A stretch of DNA of 64,000 nucleotides from JAPPHA01 sp963664045 (GTDB lineage: Bacteria; Pseudomonadota; Alphaproteobacteria; Rhodobacterales; Rhodobacteraceae), in NCBI GenBank assembly GCA_963664045.2, contig CAXXGT010000017.1, positions 1 through 64,000 on the forward strand. Direction: 5' to 3'. This document shows, in pieces, positions 9,124 to 17,746 of this stretch. Numbering within the stretch: position 1 is the stretch's first letter; the number at the start of each line of letters is the position of its first letter. Made by a program: the position numbers and the translations under genes. Under the pieces are notes generated by a model. That model was not told the origin of the DNA. It did not search any database and was given only the letters and a program-made list of their open reading frames with translations.

Positions 9124-10731
9124 TCATTCATCGCGCGTGGCGTAGGCACCGGCGGCGTCCCCGTCCTCGAAGTGGACCGAGAAGCCTCCAAAGATGCCCG
9201 TCGGGCGCTTGGCAACGTCGTTGCCATAAGCCTGGGCGTTCCACGTGCCGTCACGACCGTTTGTTACCGCCACTCCGGTTTCCGGAGAAGCTCCCGAGAG
9301 CGTTGCGGTTTCCAGTGTCACGCTCCAAGTAGGATTGGTCGCGTCACCCTCAAAGTTGTTGATGGTGCCACGGACCGTTGGAGTAGTAGCATCGAACGTC
9401 GCGTTGAGCTCGACGGCGGCGGTGAACCGGCCGCTGTCAGTGGTCTGGTCGTCGCCCGTGCCTGTCTTGAGTACCGACATCCCGACAGCGCCTCCCTTGT
9501 AGGTCGCCTTGTCGCCGTCATCAACATCTGCCAAGGCGGAAGCGGCACCGAGTGCAACTCCGCTGCCGGTGGCGTCTCCGCCGGTCGTGGCAAAGGTGTT
9601 AACCGTCGCGGCGCCGTCCTCGGCCACATCCAGCCAGTGCCCGTAGGTTGCATACAAGGTTTCGTCTACATAGGGCGTAGTCCTGCCCAAGACGCTGTCC
9701 GGATTGCGAACATAGTGGGTCGTCGCGGCATCAGTCTGGGCAAAGTACCAGCTGCCCACCAGCTTGCCATCCGTCACCTTGCAGTCAGTCCCGAGGCAGT
9801 GGACGGTTCCGTCGATGCCCATGTAGTTGGCATTTTCGAAATCTTCACCATCGTCAATGGTCTCAAGTTCGGCTTCAGGCAGGGTCGCCCAGACCTTCGT
9901 CGTCTCCATGCCGGCGATCGAGGCAACCTTCAAGCCCGCATTGTCCGTGCCGATCGGCTTGGTCACGACCATACCGCCACGGTACTCAACGATCTCTTCC
10001 CAAGTGTGGCCCTTGGCGTCGTCCATGACAACCTTGTGCGAAGCAGCAATCGTGCCTGCAGGAGCAGCTGTGCCATGCGTACCCACCCCTCTGCCGAGAC
10101 CACCTGTATTGGTAGCGTTCAGCTCCAGCGCCGTGGCGATGGCTTCGCCGACTGCATTGGCTATGGATCGCGGAGTACCCATCCCGTCGGTGCCTTCGAC
10201 CTCAGCAACAAGGTCTTCCAGATCCGTGCCATCGTTGATGGCTTTGATCGCGTCAACGAAACCTTCGGCATCCTCGATCACAGCGTCAACCGTTGTCATC
10301 AGCGTGGCCTTTTCCGGATGGTCGTCGGCAAGCGCCATGACTTCCGTCCTGGCGGCCTTCGCGGCCGTCAATGCATCATTGGCATCCGTTAGGGCCGTTC
10401 CAATGTCCCTTGCAGCGTCCACAATCGCCTGGGCAGCCATCATCGCAGCCGAGGAATCGCCTCCGACTTCGTCCGTCAACAGCTTGGCGCCACTCTCCGT
10501 TGCGCTTTTCAAGGCGTCTTCAGCCGATGTGTTGGCCGCGTCCGCCTTGATCCCGGCATTCAGGATGTTCAGCGAAAGCTGCTCGACGGAGGCCGGTCCC
10601 GTTTCTACGGGCGGTGGCGGATCCTCTGGCGGCGGATCGCTGCTATCGCCGCAGCTCGCCAGGAACAGCGCTCCGACGATCACTAGTGGCGTTGAAAATT
10701 TCAACGCGAACTTTCCAAGTCTTGTTTTCAT
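9124..10731 (-). CDS. TbpB-like surface lipoprotein, probable Slam client
   Basis: A 535-residue lipoprotein. The signal peptide ends in a lipobox LASC with Cys27 as the lipidated residue, then a proline/acidic linker (DPPPEDPPPP). A helical region rich in Ala, Asp and Thr (about 45-210) follows. The C-terminal third resembles the small barrel of TbpB-like proteins (GRFTAAVELNATFD, VRGTINNFEGD, GIFGGFSVHFEDGDAAGAY). The family includes transferrin-, heme- and complement-binding lipoproteins; the ligand here is unknown. The start ATG follows AGGGTAGAG. It lies between porin 1 and slam, all on one strand. Downstream of porin 2 the same leader (GTATCTCTACCCTTT, from 18648) survives next to an IS end, suggesting that a second copy of this gene was lost there. 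Confidence 0.75.
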   Translation of the reverse strand: MKTRLGKFALKFSTPLVIVGALFLASCGDSSDPPPEDPPPPVETGPASVEQLSLNILNAGIKADAANTSAEDALKSATESGAKLLTDEVGGDSSAAMMAAQAIVDAARDIGTALTDANDALTAAKAARTEVMALADDHPEKATLMTTVDAVIEDAEGFVDAIKAINDGTDLEDLVAEVEGTDGMGTPRSIANAVGEAIATALELNATNTGGLGRGVGTHGTAAPAGTIAASHKVVMDDAKGHTWEEIVEYRGGMVVTKPIGTDNAGLKVASIAGMETTKVWATLPEAELETIDDGEDFENANYMGIDGTVHCLGTDCKVTDGKLVGSWYFAQTDAATTHYVRNPDSVLGRTTPYVDETLYATYGHWLDVAEDGAATVNTFATTGGDATGSGVALGAASALADVDDGDKATYKGGAVGMSVLKTGTGDDQTTDSGRFTAAVELNATFDATTPTVRGTINNFEGDATNPTWSVTLETATLSGASPETGVAVTNGRDGTWNAQAYGNDVAKRPTGIFGGFSVHFEDGDAAGAYATRDE

Positions 10732-10784
10732 GGTATCTCTACCCTTTCTTTATCCTTGAGTATCCTTGGGTTCGTGTCGTCACG

Positions 10785-11768
10785 TCAGAAGCTAAATGCG
10801 AGACCGGCGGACCAACTGCTCTCCTTTTCGCCGCCGTCTTTACCCGCGCCGGCACCAACCTGGAAGGACACACCGGTACCAAGGCTGTACACGGCGGCAA
10901 ATCCTGCCCCGGAAGCATTCGACGGCGATGTTCCTTTCGTGGTCGATCGACCGCCGTTTACACCGATGGTCAGTTCACCAACTGTATAGGCAACACCGAC
11001 GCTGGTATGCGTTACCTTGGCCATCGAGTCGTCCGCAGTGCCAGCCGCGTCCATATCGTGGTCTCTGCTGGAGGCGTTAGTAACGACCGAAAGGCCGTTG
11101 CCCATATCAACCGAAACACTTGCCCCAACGACCGATGCATCATGAGCAACGCCATCTACGGTTTTGCTGCCGGTCTGGTAGCCAAGACCAATTCCGATCC
11201 CAATACCGCCCATATCACCGGACCACGCAACGCCGACGCCAACTGCGGAATTGCTGGAGTCATCTGCGGCGAATTCCCCGGAAGCCGACGTGGTGATACC
11301 ACCGAGCGAGTAGTCGTAGCGGAGAATGCCGCCACCGTTACCGGTGAATCCGTCAAGACCTGCATTGCCGCCGCCTAAATCATCATACTTGTTGCTGTAG
11401 CCGGGGTGCCCGGTGTGATTGTCGGCAATCGCCGTGCCTGCCCCGACTTCCGTGAGCGCCGCGTCAAAGGCACCGTCGGTATTACCAAGTGTCAACGTTC
11501 CGAATGCACCGGTCAGATGCACGGCTCCTTCTGAGCCGCCAGAACGGTATTTGCCCGCATTGTGGAAGTCCGCAGACGCGCCAAACGACAGCCCGGTGTC
11601 AGTCGCGCCGGAAAGGCCGAACTTGACCCGGATGTCGCGATGAAGTTTGGCATCCTCGCCTTTCGCGCCGGATACGCCCATTTCGGCCGAACCGGTAACC
11701 GCGACGTCAGCAGCTGCCATGCCACCGGCAAAAACCAGTGAAGTTGTTGCGAGAACGACTCGTTTCAT
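10785..11768 (-). CDS. Porin 1, Rhodobacterales type
   Basis: A 327-residue outer-membrane general porin for passive entry of small solutes. The signal peptide MKRVVLATTSLVFAGGMAAA is cleaved before DVAVTGSAEMG. Strand-turn repeats follow, and the protein ends in SAGLAFSF, with the terminal Phe recognised by the barrel assembly machinery. The start at 11768 is preceded by GGAAAACAAGTC. Porin 2 (18695-19744) is a clear paralogue sharing GVFGTLTLG-type and NHTGHPGY segments. A dyad 64 bases upstream of the start is conserved between both porins. Confidence 0.88.
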   Translation of the reverse strand: MKRVVLATTSLVFAGGMAAADVAVTGSAEMGVSGAKGEDAKLHRDIRVKFGLSGATDTGLSFGASADFHNAGKYRSGGSEGAVHLTGAFGTLTLGNTDGAFDAALTEVGAGTAIADNHTGHPGYSNKYDDLGGGNAGLDGFTGNGGGILRYDYSLGGITTSASGEFAADDSSNSAVGVGVAWSGDMGGIGIGIGLGYQTGSKTVDGVAHDASVVGASVSVDMGNGLSVVTNASSRDHDMDAAGTADDSMAKVTHTSVGVAYTVGELTIGVNGGRSTTKGTSPSNASGAGFAAVYSLGTGVSFQVGAGAGKDGGEKESSWSAGLAFSF

Positions 11769-11831
11769 GACTTGTTTTCCTTTCGAATTTGATCTTCTCT
11801 GCAAGAATGGGCCGAGATCTATTCGTCCCCA

Positions 11832-11855
11832 TTCCGATATTTATCCTTATCGGAA
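11832..11855. promoter_or_regulatory. Conserved dyad upstream of porin 1
   Basis: A perfect inverted repeat TTCCGATA-N8-TATCGGAA, 64 bases upstream of the porin 1 start. The same dyad lies at exactly the same distance before porin 2, which suggests an operator shared by both porins. The regulator is unknown. Confidence 0.55.
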
Positions 11856-11908
11856 ATCATGCACGTTACTCATCGTGAAGATTTGGTGTTCAAACAACCT
11901 TGAAGTTC

Positions 11909-12091
11909 TCACGTCGCGTGGAACGGATGAGACTGTTGCAATTTTGCCACTTTCAATATCCACCCCGGCTCGAACAGGTTTTGTCGAGTGAGAGTCAGTC
12001 CTTTCGGGATCTTTTCATCCGTAAACACTTCGACCTGCGACCAATGATCTTTGGCAGCCGGAATGTCGTAGAGGTTGACGGTTTTAAGCAA
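11909..12091 (-). CDS. Short hypothetical frame, possibly a decayed fragment
   Basis: A 60-residue frame beginning MLKTVNLYDIPAAKDHWSQV. It looks protein-like at its start but ends abruptly with HPFHAT. I do not recognise it with confidence; the opening resembles small cupin-like proteins, but no metal ligands are visible. It lies 57 bases beyond the tyrosine recombinase pseudogene on the same strand. The rest of 11856-12147 shows nothing. Confidence 0.25.
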   Translation of the reverse strand: MLKTVNLYDIPAAKDHWSQVEVFTDEKIPKGLTLTRQNLFEPGWILKVAKLQQSHPFHAT

Positions 12092-12147
12092 GGCCGGAAT
12101 CCTCGATCAGCTTCGAAATGACACGATTCAATTCTCAAACTTCGAAC

Positions 12148-12925
12148 TACTTGCCGTAACGGAGGCGGGCGACCGCATTGCGGGTCGCCAGTTGCCCACG
12201 AGAATAATAACCAGGCATTGCCTGGGACTTCCATCGGCCCGCAGCCTGCATGTCCGCGATTGAAGCACCCGCGGCCGCCAATGACTGGGCGGCACCCACG
12301 CGCAACGAATGCCCGGAAACCCGCCCGGGAATGGTGTCGATAACCGCGGCCCGATCCTTACTTCCGCCTCGACGTCTGAGACCCGTAAGGCTGCAACCTC
12401 CGAAACGCGCAAGAGTGCATCCGAAGCGACGGAAATAATTGCCGCGTCTCGAATCCCTCGTACGGACGCGTCACTCCGCTCAGCAATTGAAGCGACCGTG
12501 TCAGCGACGCGCCACGATATCCCGACCACCTGACCTACGCCCCGTCCGGAGTGCTCGCGCCGGAAACCTGCCAACTGTTGCGCGGTGAGGACGCCCGCGG
12601 GCGACGATTGGCCGGTAATCCGTGCTCGAAACTTCACGGCGGCGACGACCATGGCCCCGCTCGGCGGTGCATGCCCGGCAGCAGCCAGGCTCGCAACATA
12701 TGCAGCTAGACTTTCATCGTTGAGCGGAACGGCGTGTTCCCACAGCCAAAAGGCAAGGCGCCGAAGCGCACCCTCATAGGCTCGACGCGTATTCGCGCTG
12801 ACGCTTGCCTCAGCGAGACTTCGAGCAGTCTCCATGACCACACGGTGCGTAACAAGCTTGGATTGAGTCGGTCTTGTCAAGGTCAAGGAAACGGATGGTT
12901 CATCCGAGTGCGAGGTGAATTTCAT
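12148..12925 (-). pseudogene. Tyrosine recombinase with internal deletion and frameshift
   Basis: A phage/XerC-like integrase. The start at 12925 follows GGAGTT. Residues 20-120 form the SAM-like core-binding domain (ANTRRAYEGALRRLAFWLWEH). RDAAIISVASDALLRVSEVAAL contains the first catalytic Arg. After VEAE the middle of the catalytic domain is missing and the frame shifts. The other frame still shows VSGHSLRVGAAQSLAA (the HxxR box), AGRWKSQAMPGYYSRG (Trp and catalytic Tyr) and a stop at 12148. The deletion probably removed 60-70 residues. The gene starts only 15 bases from the orphan porin-type dyad. Confidence 0.75.
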
Positions 12926-12939
12926 GGCAACTCCTTTTA

Positions 12940-13025
12940 TTCCGATAAGGATGAATATCGGAAGTGGATCGAAGAGGTTTCGATCCGATCTTGCAAACAA
13001 GATAAACTTCAAAAGGGAAACAAAT
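12940..13025 (+). promoter_or_regulatory. Orphan porin promoter and leader ending at an IS terminus
   Basis: Bases 12940-13019 match, in inverted orientation, the 80-base leader of porin 2 (19748-19831), including the dyad TTCCGATA-N8-TATCGGAA at 12940-12963 and the run AAAAGGGAAACAAAT before the start codon. The IS terminus begins at 13026, where a porin ATG would stand. This is the leader of a third porin whose coding part is gone or lies elsewhere. It points away from the recombinase pseudogene. Confidence 0.7.
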
Positions 13026-13071
13026 GTAACTGCTCACCCCTTGTTGGGATTGGGCTGAGCGTAGTGCATCT
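13026..13071. repeat. 46-bp scar of a second copy of the same IS end
   Basis: GTAACTGCTCACCCCTTG begins both at 13026 and at 13072, and the two 46-base units are near-identical. In minus orientation each encodes the last codons of a TnpC (HYAKPKTTKG from the intact gene; a diverged version from the scar). The scar is therefore the end of a related element, with the present element abutting it. Confidence 0.7.
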
Positions 13072-13079
13072 GTAACTGC

Positions 13080-14561
13080 TCACCCCTTGGTAGTTTTGGG
13101 CTTTGCGTAGTGCATCTTTATCATGTCGGCGGCGTTTCCGGCGAGTGCGATCTGGATGGCGACGAGAGGGTTGTATCCGAGTGCCGCCATGGAACTCAGG
13201 TAGCTTGAGATCCGGCACCAGGCATCGGCGTAAAACCGGGTTCGGAAGCATCCGGACACCTTGATCTTGACCTTGGCCATCCTGATTTTCTGCTCGCCCG
13301 CGTTGTTGGTGAAGCTGACGTCCACCTCCCCCATGAAGCGCAGCACGGACACCTCGTGCTTCACGAGGCGCTCATGGAGGTTGTGCGCGTCGGACTTCGC
13401 GATCCGTCCCCGTTTTCCTTTCGGGCGCGGCGGGATGTCGGGCAGTTCCTTGCCGCCCTGGGTCAGGATGGTCCGATATCGCTTGCGCATGGCCAGGCGC
13501 TCGGCCTCGGTCAGGACCTTGGTCGTGCTCCTGTTGACCCTGTGGCAGGCCTCGCGCAGCAGCTTCTTCATCAGGCGCGCCCAGCGGAAGCCGTTGGACT
13601 CGACGACGAAGGTCAGTTCGCGCAGAAGGTGCGAACCGCACAGCTGATGCCTGCACTGGTCATAGGCGAAGTACGTCGCCCAGCAGTCGTGGACCAGCGT
13701 GCCGGTGTAACGCGGGATGATGCCGATCTCGTCGATCGCCTCCCTGCCGCGCTTCCGGTGCACGAACTTCAGGGTCAGGGATCCGGTGATGACATGGAGC
13801 CATTGGGTTTTTCCATCGACCCGGAAGCCGGTTTCGTCGGCATGCAGGGCCGGGCGTTCCAGGAGATGCGCGATGGCGGCCTCCTCCCATGACTGCAGCG
13901 CGTCATGGAGGCGCCTGACGTAGCCGAGGCAGGTGGCCTCGGAGAGCCGGAGGCCGGAGATCGCCTGCACCAGCGCGACGGCCCGGCGCAGCGACAGCAT
14001 GTGAGCGACCAGCAGGTTGATGATGAAGGCCTGGAGGCCGGCGCCGTATTGGAGCGGACCCGGCATGGCGTCGGGGAACTGCCCCTTGGTCCGGGCCCGG
14101 CACTCGGGGCATTCCTTGACCTCGGCCTCCACGCGGCGCTCGACGACCTCGAACACGATGTCGTACAGGATGCGACGTTCCCGCTCGACGGGGTCGACGC
14201 CGGACAGGTCGGCACCGCATGTGTCGCAGGCCTCGACGGCGACCGTCTCCTCGACGGTGGTCTTGCGGAGGTTGTCGCCTGTCTGCAGGTTCGGCCTCGC
14301 GCCCGTGCCACTGGCGCCCTTGCCTGTGCGCCGTGCGGTCTCGTCCTTCTCCGTCTGCGACGGCGGGAGGCCGGAGTTGGCACTGGTCTTGCGGGTCGTC
14401 TTCTCCAGCAGGACGGTGATCAGGATGCCCAGCAGGGTGAACAGGACGCCGATCACGGCATCGACCTCTTCGGACACCTTGCCGTCCTTTCGCAGCGCGG
14501 CGATGCGGGCCTTTGCCGCCTCGAACTCCTCGCGCAGCGATGCCGGGTTGAGCGTCGCCAT
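13080..14561 (-). CDS. tnpC: IS66 family transposase (tnpC, second type)
   Basis: A 493-residue IS66-family transposase, distinct from the other two in the window. It has an N-terminal coiled region with a short hydrophobic stretch (VLFTLLGILITVLL), the usual SGLPPSQ box, a CDTCGADL / CPECRARTKG zinc-binding region, then the DDE core (LHADETGFRV, HDCWATYFAY, CGSHLLRELTF, NNAGEQKIRM). The start ATG overlaps the methylase stop by one base, so it is likely coupled to it. The frame is intact and ends 8 bases inside the IS terminus. Coupling and gene order mirror the methylase-tnpC pair at 1-2357. Confidence 0.85.
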   Translation of the reverse strand: MATLNPASLREEFEAAKARIAALRKDGKVSEEVDAVIGVLFTLLGILITVLLEKTTRKTSANSGLPPSQTEKDETARRTGKGASGTGARPNLQTGDNLRKTTVEETVAVEACDTCGADLSGVDPVERERRILYDIVFEVVERRVEAEVKECPECRARTKGQFPDAMPGPLQYGAGLQAFIINLLVAHMLSLRRAVALVQAISGLRLSEATCLGYVRRLHDALQSWEEAAIAHLLERPALHADETGFRVDGKTQWLHVITGSLTLKFVHRKRGREAIDEIGIIPRYTGTLVHDCWATYFAYDQCRHQLCGSHLLRELTFVVESNGFRWARLMKKLLREACHRVNRSTTKVLTEAERLAMRKRYRTILTQGGKELPDIPPRPKGKRGRIAKSDAHNLHERLVKHEVSVLRFMGEVDVSFTNNAGEQKIRMAKVKIKVSGCFRTRFYADAWCRISSYLSSMAALGYNPLVAIQIALAGNAADMIKMHYAKPKTTKG

Positions 14562-14946
14562 CACCCGGCCTCCACCGCCAGCACCGCCGCCAGCACCGCG
14601 AGCCGCTCGCCCGGGGGCATCGCGCGGTAGCGCCGCGCCCAGCTTTCGGCGTTGCGCTTGATGCGCTGGCGGTCGGTGAAGTTCCTGCCCGCACAGCTGT
14701 GCCAGTGCGGGCGGCCCGGCTCGAAGTTGAACCACAGCTTCTCGGTGACGACGCAGGACTGGTTGTTGACCTGAACCTCGAGCGCGCGCCAGCTGGCCAG
14801 ATGTTCGCCGTAGAGACGGGAGGGATTATCGTCAAAAACCCCACATTTCGGGTTTTGAGGTCACGGTTCATTACCGATTCCACCCACTGGCGGGTCAGAC
14901 GGTCACGCGAGTCGGCAAGAGGTCGCTTCGTGGCGATCCGATTTCG

Positions 14947-15282
14947 GTGGTGGTCGATGGACAGGGTCGCAGGTACCACATTCCGGACTGGATGATGCTT
15001 CCGGAGGCATCGCGATGGGAACTCTGTGACACACCGCGCCTGTCACTGACAGCGCTGTCTGACTTGAGCGCCCTGCTCACGCGCTTTTTCCGGGAGCCAG
15101 CTTTACCGGGAGACCCGCATGACAGGACAGCGATACACAACCCGACAGCCGGATCTGTTCAGGCATCGCCTGGCGCTCCGCCTGGACCCGGATCAGCGCA
15201 AGGCGGCAGCTTTGGCTCTGGAACAGCTGATGACGGCAGTTGTCAGGGACGGCGAGGCGGCGCCGGAGGAGACGGACGATGA
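14947..15282 (+). CDS. DUF5372-like small protein
   Basis: The frame resembles the small proteins (DUF5372 type) encoded upstream of serine recombinases in such elements. Similarity begins upstream of the GTG at 14947, at GFEVTVHYRFHPLAGQTV (about 14851), but no ATG, GTG or TTG start is seen in that stretch, so the true start is uncertain or lost to integration. VVVDGQGRRYHIPDWM and LSALLTRFFREPALPG follow. The tail beyond about 15120 overlaps the next gene and is probably not conserved. The function of the family is unknown. Confidence 0.5.
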   Translation: MVVDGQGRRYHIPDWMMLPEASRWELCDTPRLSLTALSDLSALLTRFFREPALPGDPHDRTAIHNPTAGSVQASPGAPPGPGSAQGGSFGSGTADDGSCQGRRGGAGGDGR

Positions 15283-15292
15283 TGAAGTCTGA
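15119..15292 (+). CDS. 57-residue protein between DUF5372 and recombinase genes
   Basis: Begins MTGQRYTTRQPDLF and ends EETDDDEV, with a predicted helix RKAAALALEQLMTAVV in the middle. It overlaps the recombinase start by 14 bases in another frame. Small acidic proteins of this kind commonly sit just before serine recombinase genes in similar elements, so I take it as real although I cannot name a function. Confidence 0.55.
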   Translation: MTGQRYTTRQPDLFRHRLALRLDPDQRKAAALALEQLMTAVVRDGEAAPEETDDDEV

Positions 15293-17324
15293 TCTGCTGA
15301 CACCGGACCACCTGCAGCGGGCGGCTTGTGTGTACATCCGCCAGTCCACCCCGCAGCAGGTTCGCAACAACCTGGAAAGCCAGCGTCTGCAATATGGCTT
15401 GGTTACGTACGCACGCGAACTGGGATTTGTCGACGTCCGGGTCATTGACGACGACCTTGGGACCACCGCGAGCGGGGTTGAGCGGCCAGGGTTCGACCAG
15501 TTGGTCGTGGCGGTCGGCAAGAGTGAGGTCGGCCTGGTGCTTGCGACTGACGCCTCGCGGCTGGCCCGCAACGGGCGTGACTGGGAGGGCTTGCTGGACT
15601 TCTGCGCCGTTGTCGGTTGCCTGGTCGGTGATCGAGACCGGCTCTACGATCCGGGCGCGATGGAAGACCGGATGTATCTCGGCCTTCGCGGTGCGTTCAA
15701 CCAATTCGAACTGTCGATGTTTCGCAAGCGGTCACAGGAAAGCATCGAGGCCAAAGCGCAACGGGGCGAGTTGTTCCTGCATGCTCCGGCCGGCTATGAC
15801 CGGGTCGGACGCGACGCCATCGAGATGTCGCCGGACCAGAATGTGCGGAACGCAATCCGCCTGGTATTCGACACGTTTGATGCGGTTGGCAGCCTGCGGC
15901 AGACCTGGTTGTGGTTTCACAACAATCAGGTCGAGATCCCGGTACGCATGTCGGGCCGGGGCCTGATATGGCGCATCCCGGCAGAGAGCAGCATAACCCA
16001 GATCCTGCGCAATCCGATCTATGCCGGGACCTATGCGTATGGCCGCAAACAGAGCGAGACGACGATCCGGGATGGCCGCAAGACGGTCGTGATACATAAG
16101 CTGGACGCGAATCCGGCCGAGTGGAAGGTGCTGTTGCACGACCGCCATGATGGCTATATCTCCTGGGATCACCATGAGCGGAACCAGGCGGTGATCAGCG
16201 CAAACCGGACGGTTGAGCGTGGCGCGGTCCGGTCCGGACGTGGATTGCTGACCGGCCTGCTGCGGTGCGGCCATTGTCAGCGACGGATCCAGGTGCGCAA
16301 CAACGGCAAGTCTGTCGGTTACTATTGCCAGGGTGAACACCGGGCGGGCAAGCGGTGCCTGTCGTTCAGTGCAGTGCGGGTGGATCAGGCGGTCGGACAG
16401 GCGGTGATCGACGCACTGCAGCCGCTGGCGATGGAGGCCGCCATGGCGGCGATCGAGACCGTCGGCGCGGCGAACCCCGCGATGCTGGATCTGGCGCGCA
16501 GCGCCCTTTCGGAAGCCCGCTACAAGGCGGACCGGGCTCGCGACCAGTTTGAAACGGTCGATCCGTCCAACCACAATGTGTTTCACAATCTGGCGGCGAA
16601 GTGGGAGGCCTGCCTTGTCGACGTGTCTGAACGCGAAGCCCGGCTCCGGGAGCTTGAGGCGGCTCAGCCTGTCGCCCTGGCACCGGAACAGCGTCAGACT
16701 TTTCTGGCGCTTGGCCAGGATCTTGGCCGGGCCTGGGGCGACGACCGGGCGACGCCCGCACTGCGCAAGACGGTGTTGCGAACCGTCCTGGTCGAGATCA
16801 CGGCCCGGATTGAAGAGACGGATGTGCACCTTGTACTGCACTGGAAGGGCGGCGATCACACGGAACTGCGAGTGCCGCGCATGCGGAACGGCGAACATCG
16901 CTGGACGACCGATATCGAGACCGTCACGATCGTGCGGCAGCTTGCGCGCACGCTTGACGATGCCGGGATCGCCGGTCTTCTGAACCGCCTCGGCAAGCGG
17001 ACCGTGAAGGGTAACAGCTGGAACAAGTCACGTGTTGCTTCCTTGCGGGCCTCGAACGGCATTGCGGTGTTTCGCAAGGGCGAACGTACCGAGCGCGGCG
17101 AGTTGACCTTGAATGAGGTCGCGGATCGTTTTCAGGTCAGTCAGTCCCATGTGCGTCGGCTGATCCAGTCCGACCGCCTGCCCGCCCACCAAGCCTGCAA
17201 GGGCGCACCCTGGATCATTCTGGAAGACGACCTCGATGCGCCCGGGATTCGGGCGATCCTTGAGTTCAAGGGGTCTGCGTCGTCCGATCCGCAGCAACCG
17301 GGTTTCGAGTTTCCGGCATGTTGA
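15279..17324 (+). CDS. Large serine recombinase
   Basis: A 681-residue site-specific recombinase that would integrate and excise this element. The start ATG follows GGAGGA; an ATG three bases on is equally possible. The catalytic domain shows VYIRQSTPQQ with the nucleophile Ser23, and ATDASRLARN. The recombinase domain follows, with the ILRNPIYAGTYAYG motif. A zinc ribbon (LRCGHCQRRIQV, YYCQGEHRAGKRC) and a coiled-coil-like segment (about 400-460) come next. A C-terminal helix-turn-helix (LTLNEVADRFQVSQSHVRRLI) is a common extension in this group. The frame is intact and the element looks competent. It lies between the coupled small genes and the 95-residue gene. Confidence 0.88.
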   Translation: MMKSDLLTPDHLQRAACVYIRQSTPQQVRNNLESQRLQYGLVTYARELGFVDVRVIDDDLGTTASGVERPGFDQLVVAVGKSEVGLVLATDASRLARNGRDWEGLLDFCAVVGCLVGDRDRLYDPGAMEDRMYLGLRGAFNQFELSMFRKRSQESIEAKAQRGELFLHAPAGYDRVGRDAIEMSPDQNVRNAIRLVFDTFDAVGSLRQTWLWFHNNQVEIPVRMSGRGLIWRIPAESSITQILRNPIYAGTYAYGRKQSETTIRDGRKTVVIHKLDANPAEWKVLLHDRHDGYISWDHHERNQAVISANRTVERGAVRSGRGLLTGLLRCGHCQRRIQVRNNGKSVGYYCQGEHRAGKRCLSFSAVRVDQAVGQAVIDALQPLAMEAAMAAIETVGAANPAMLDLARSALSEARYKADRARDQFETVDPSNHNVFHNLAAKWEACLVDVSEREARLRELEAAQPVALAPEQRQTFLALGQDLGRAWGDDRATPALRKTVLRTVLVEITARIEETDVHLVLHWKGGDHTELRVPRMRNGEHRWTTDIETVTIVRQLARTLDDAGIAGLLNRLGKRTVKGNSWNKSRVASLRASNGIAVFRKGERTERGELTLNEVADRFQVSQSHVRRLIQSDRLPAHQACKGAPWIILEDDLDAPGIRAILEFKGSASSDPQQPGFEFPAC

Positions 17325-17386
17325 TCCTCGAAGGGAATCCCGCTCAACAAGGAGGTGGAGACCGCGTGACGGGTATGCTGCATGTT

Positions 17387-17398
17387 CGTTACGTAACG
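17387..17398. promoter_or_regulatory. 12-bp palindrome, first of a pair
   Basis: CGTTACGTAACG, a perfect palindrome 30 bases before the 95-residue gene. It recurs at 17735-17746 just after that gene. It is a candidate operator or recombinase accessory site. Confidence 0.45.
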
Positions 17399-17427
17399 TC
17401 TGCACAACGGGATCGAAAGGAATGGTC

Positions 17428-17715
17428 ATGGCCCTGACCAATGCCGAAAGGCAACGCCGCTACCGGGCCCGACGCAAGGGCGCGCTGCCGCCGGTCAAGC
17501 GTGTCCGGTCGGCAAGACCGCAGTCGCGGGCGCAACGATGGCGCGCCGCCGTTGCAACCCTGCTTGAACTTCAGGAGTACTACAGTGAGCGGCTTGAAAA
17601 CGCGCCGGTGCCATTGCGTGACAGTCCCTATGGCCTCAAGTTGCAGGCCATCGATGAGCTTGACTTCAGTGATCTTGAGGCCATTGAAGTCCCCCTTGGC
17701 TACGGAAATGACTGA
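17428..17715 (+). CDS. 95-residue basic protein downstream of the recombinase
   Basis: Begins MALTNAERQRRYRARRKGA, a strongly basic N-terminus followed by a helix (WRAAVATLLELQEYYSERLE) and an acidic C-terminus (DELDFSDLEAIEVPLGY). The start at 17428 has AAGG seven bases upstream; the ATG at 17422 is too close. Proteins opening MALTNAE-x-QRR often accompany recombinases or phage genes and are thought to bind nucleic acid, but the role is unproven. The gene is bracketed by two identical palindromes, which could be its own binding sites. Confidence 0.6.
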   Translation: MALTNAERQRRYRARRKGALPPVKRVRSARPQSRAQRWRAAVATLLELQEYYSERLENAPVPLRDSPYGLKLQAIDELDFSDLEAIEVPLGYGND

Positions 17716-17734
17716 CCGGGTTCCACGGCATAAT

Positions 17735-17746
17735 CGTTACGTAACG
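17735..17746. promoter_or_regulatory. 12-bp palindrome, second of a pair
   Basis: CGTTACGTAACG, 19 bases after the stop of the 95-residue gene, identical to 17387-17398. Confidence 0.45.

Noticed and set aside
9827..10759. A 310-codon plus-strand frame opposite the TbpB-like lipoprotein
   Set aside because: Ser/Ala/Pro-rich antisense product; the minus-strand gene has a signal peptide, a lipobox and a terminator.
15732..16898. A 388-codon minus-strand open frame over the serine recombinase
   Set aside because: The plus-strand recombinase has all catalytic motifs; the antisense protein resembles nothing.
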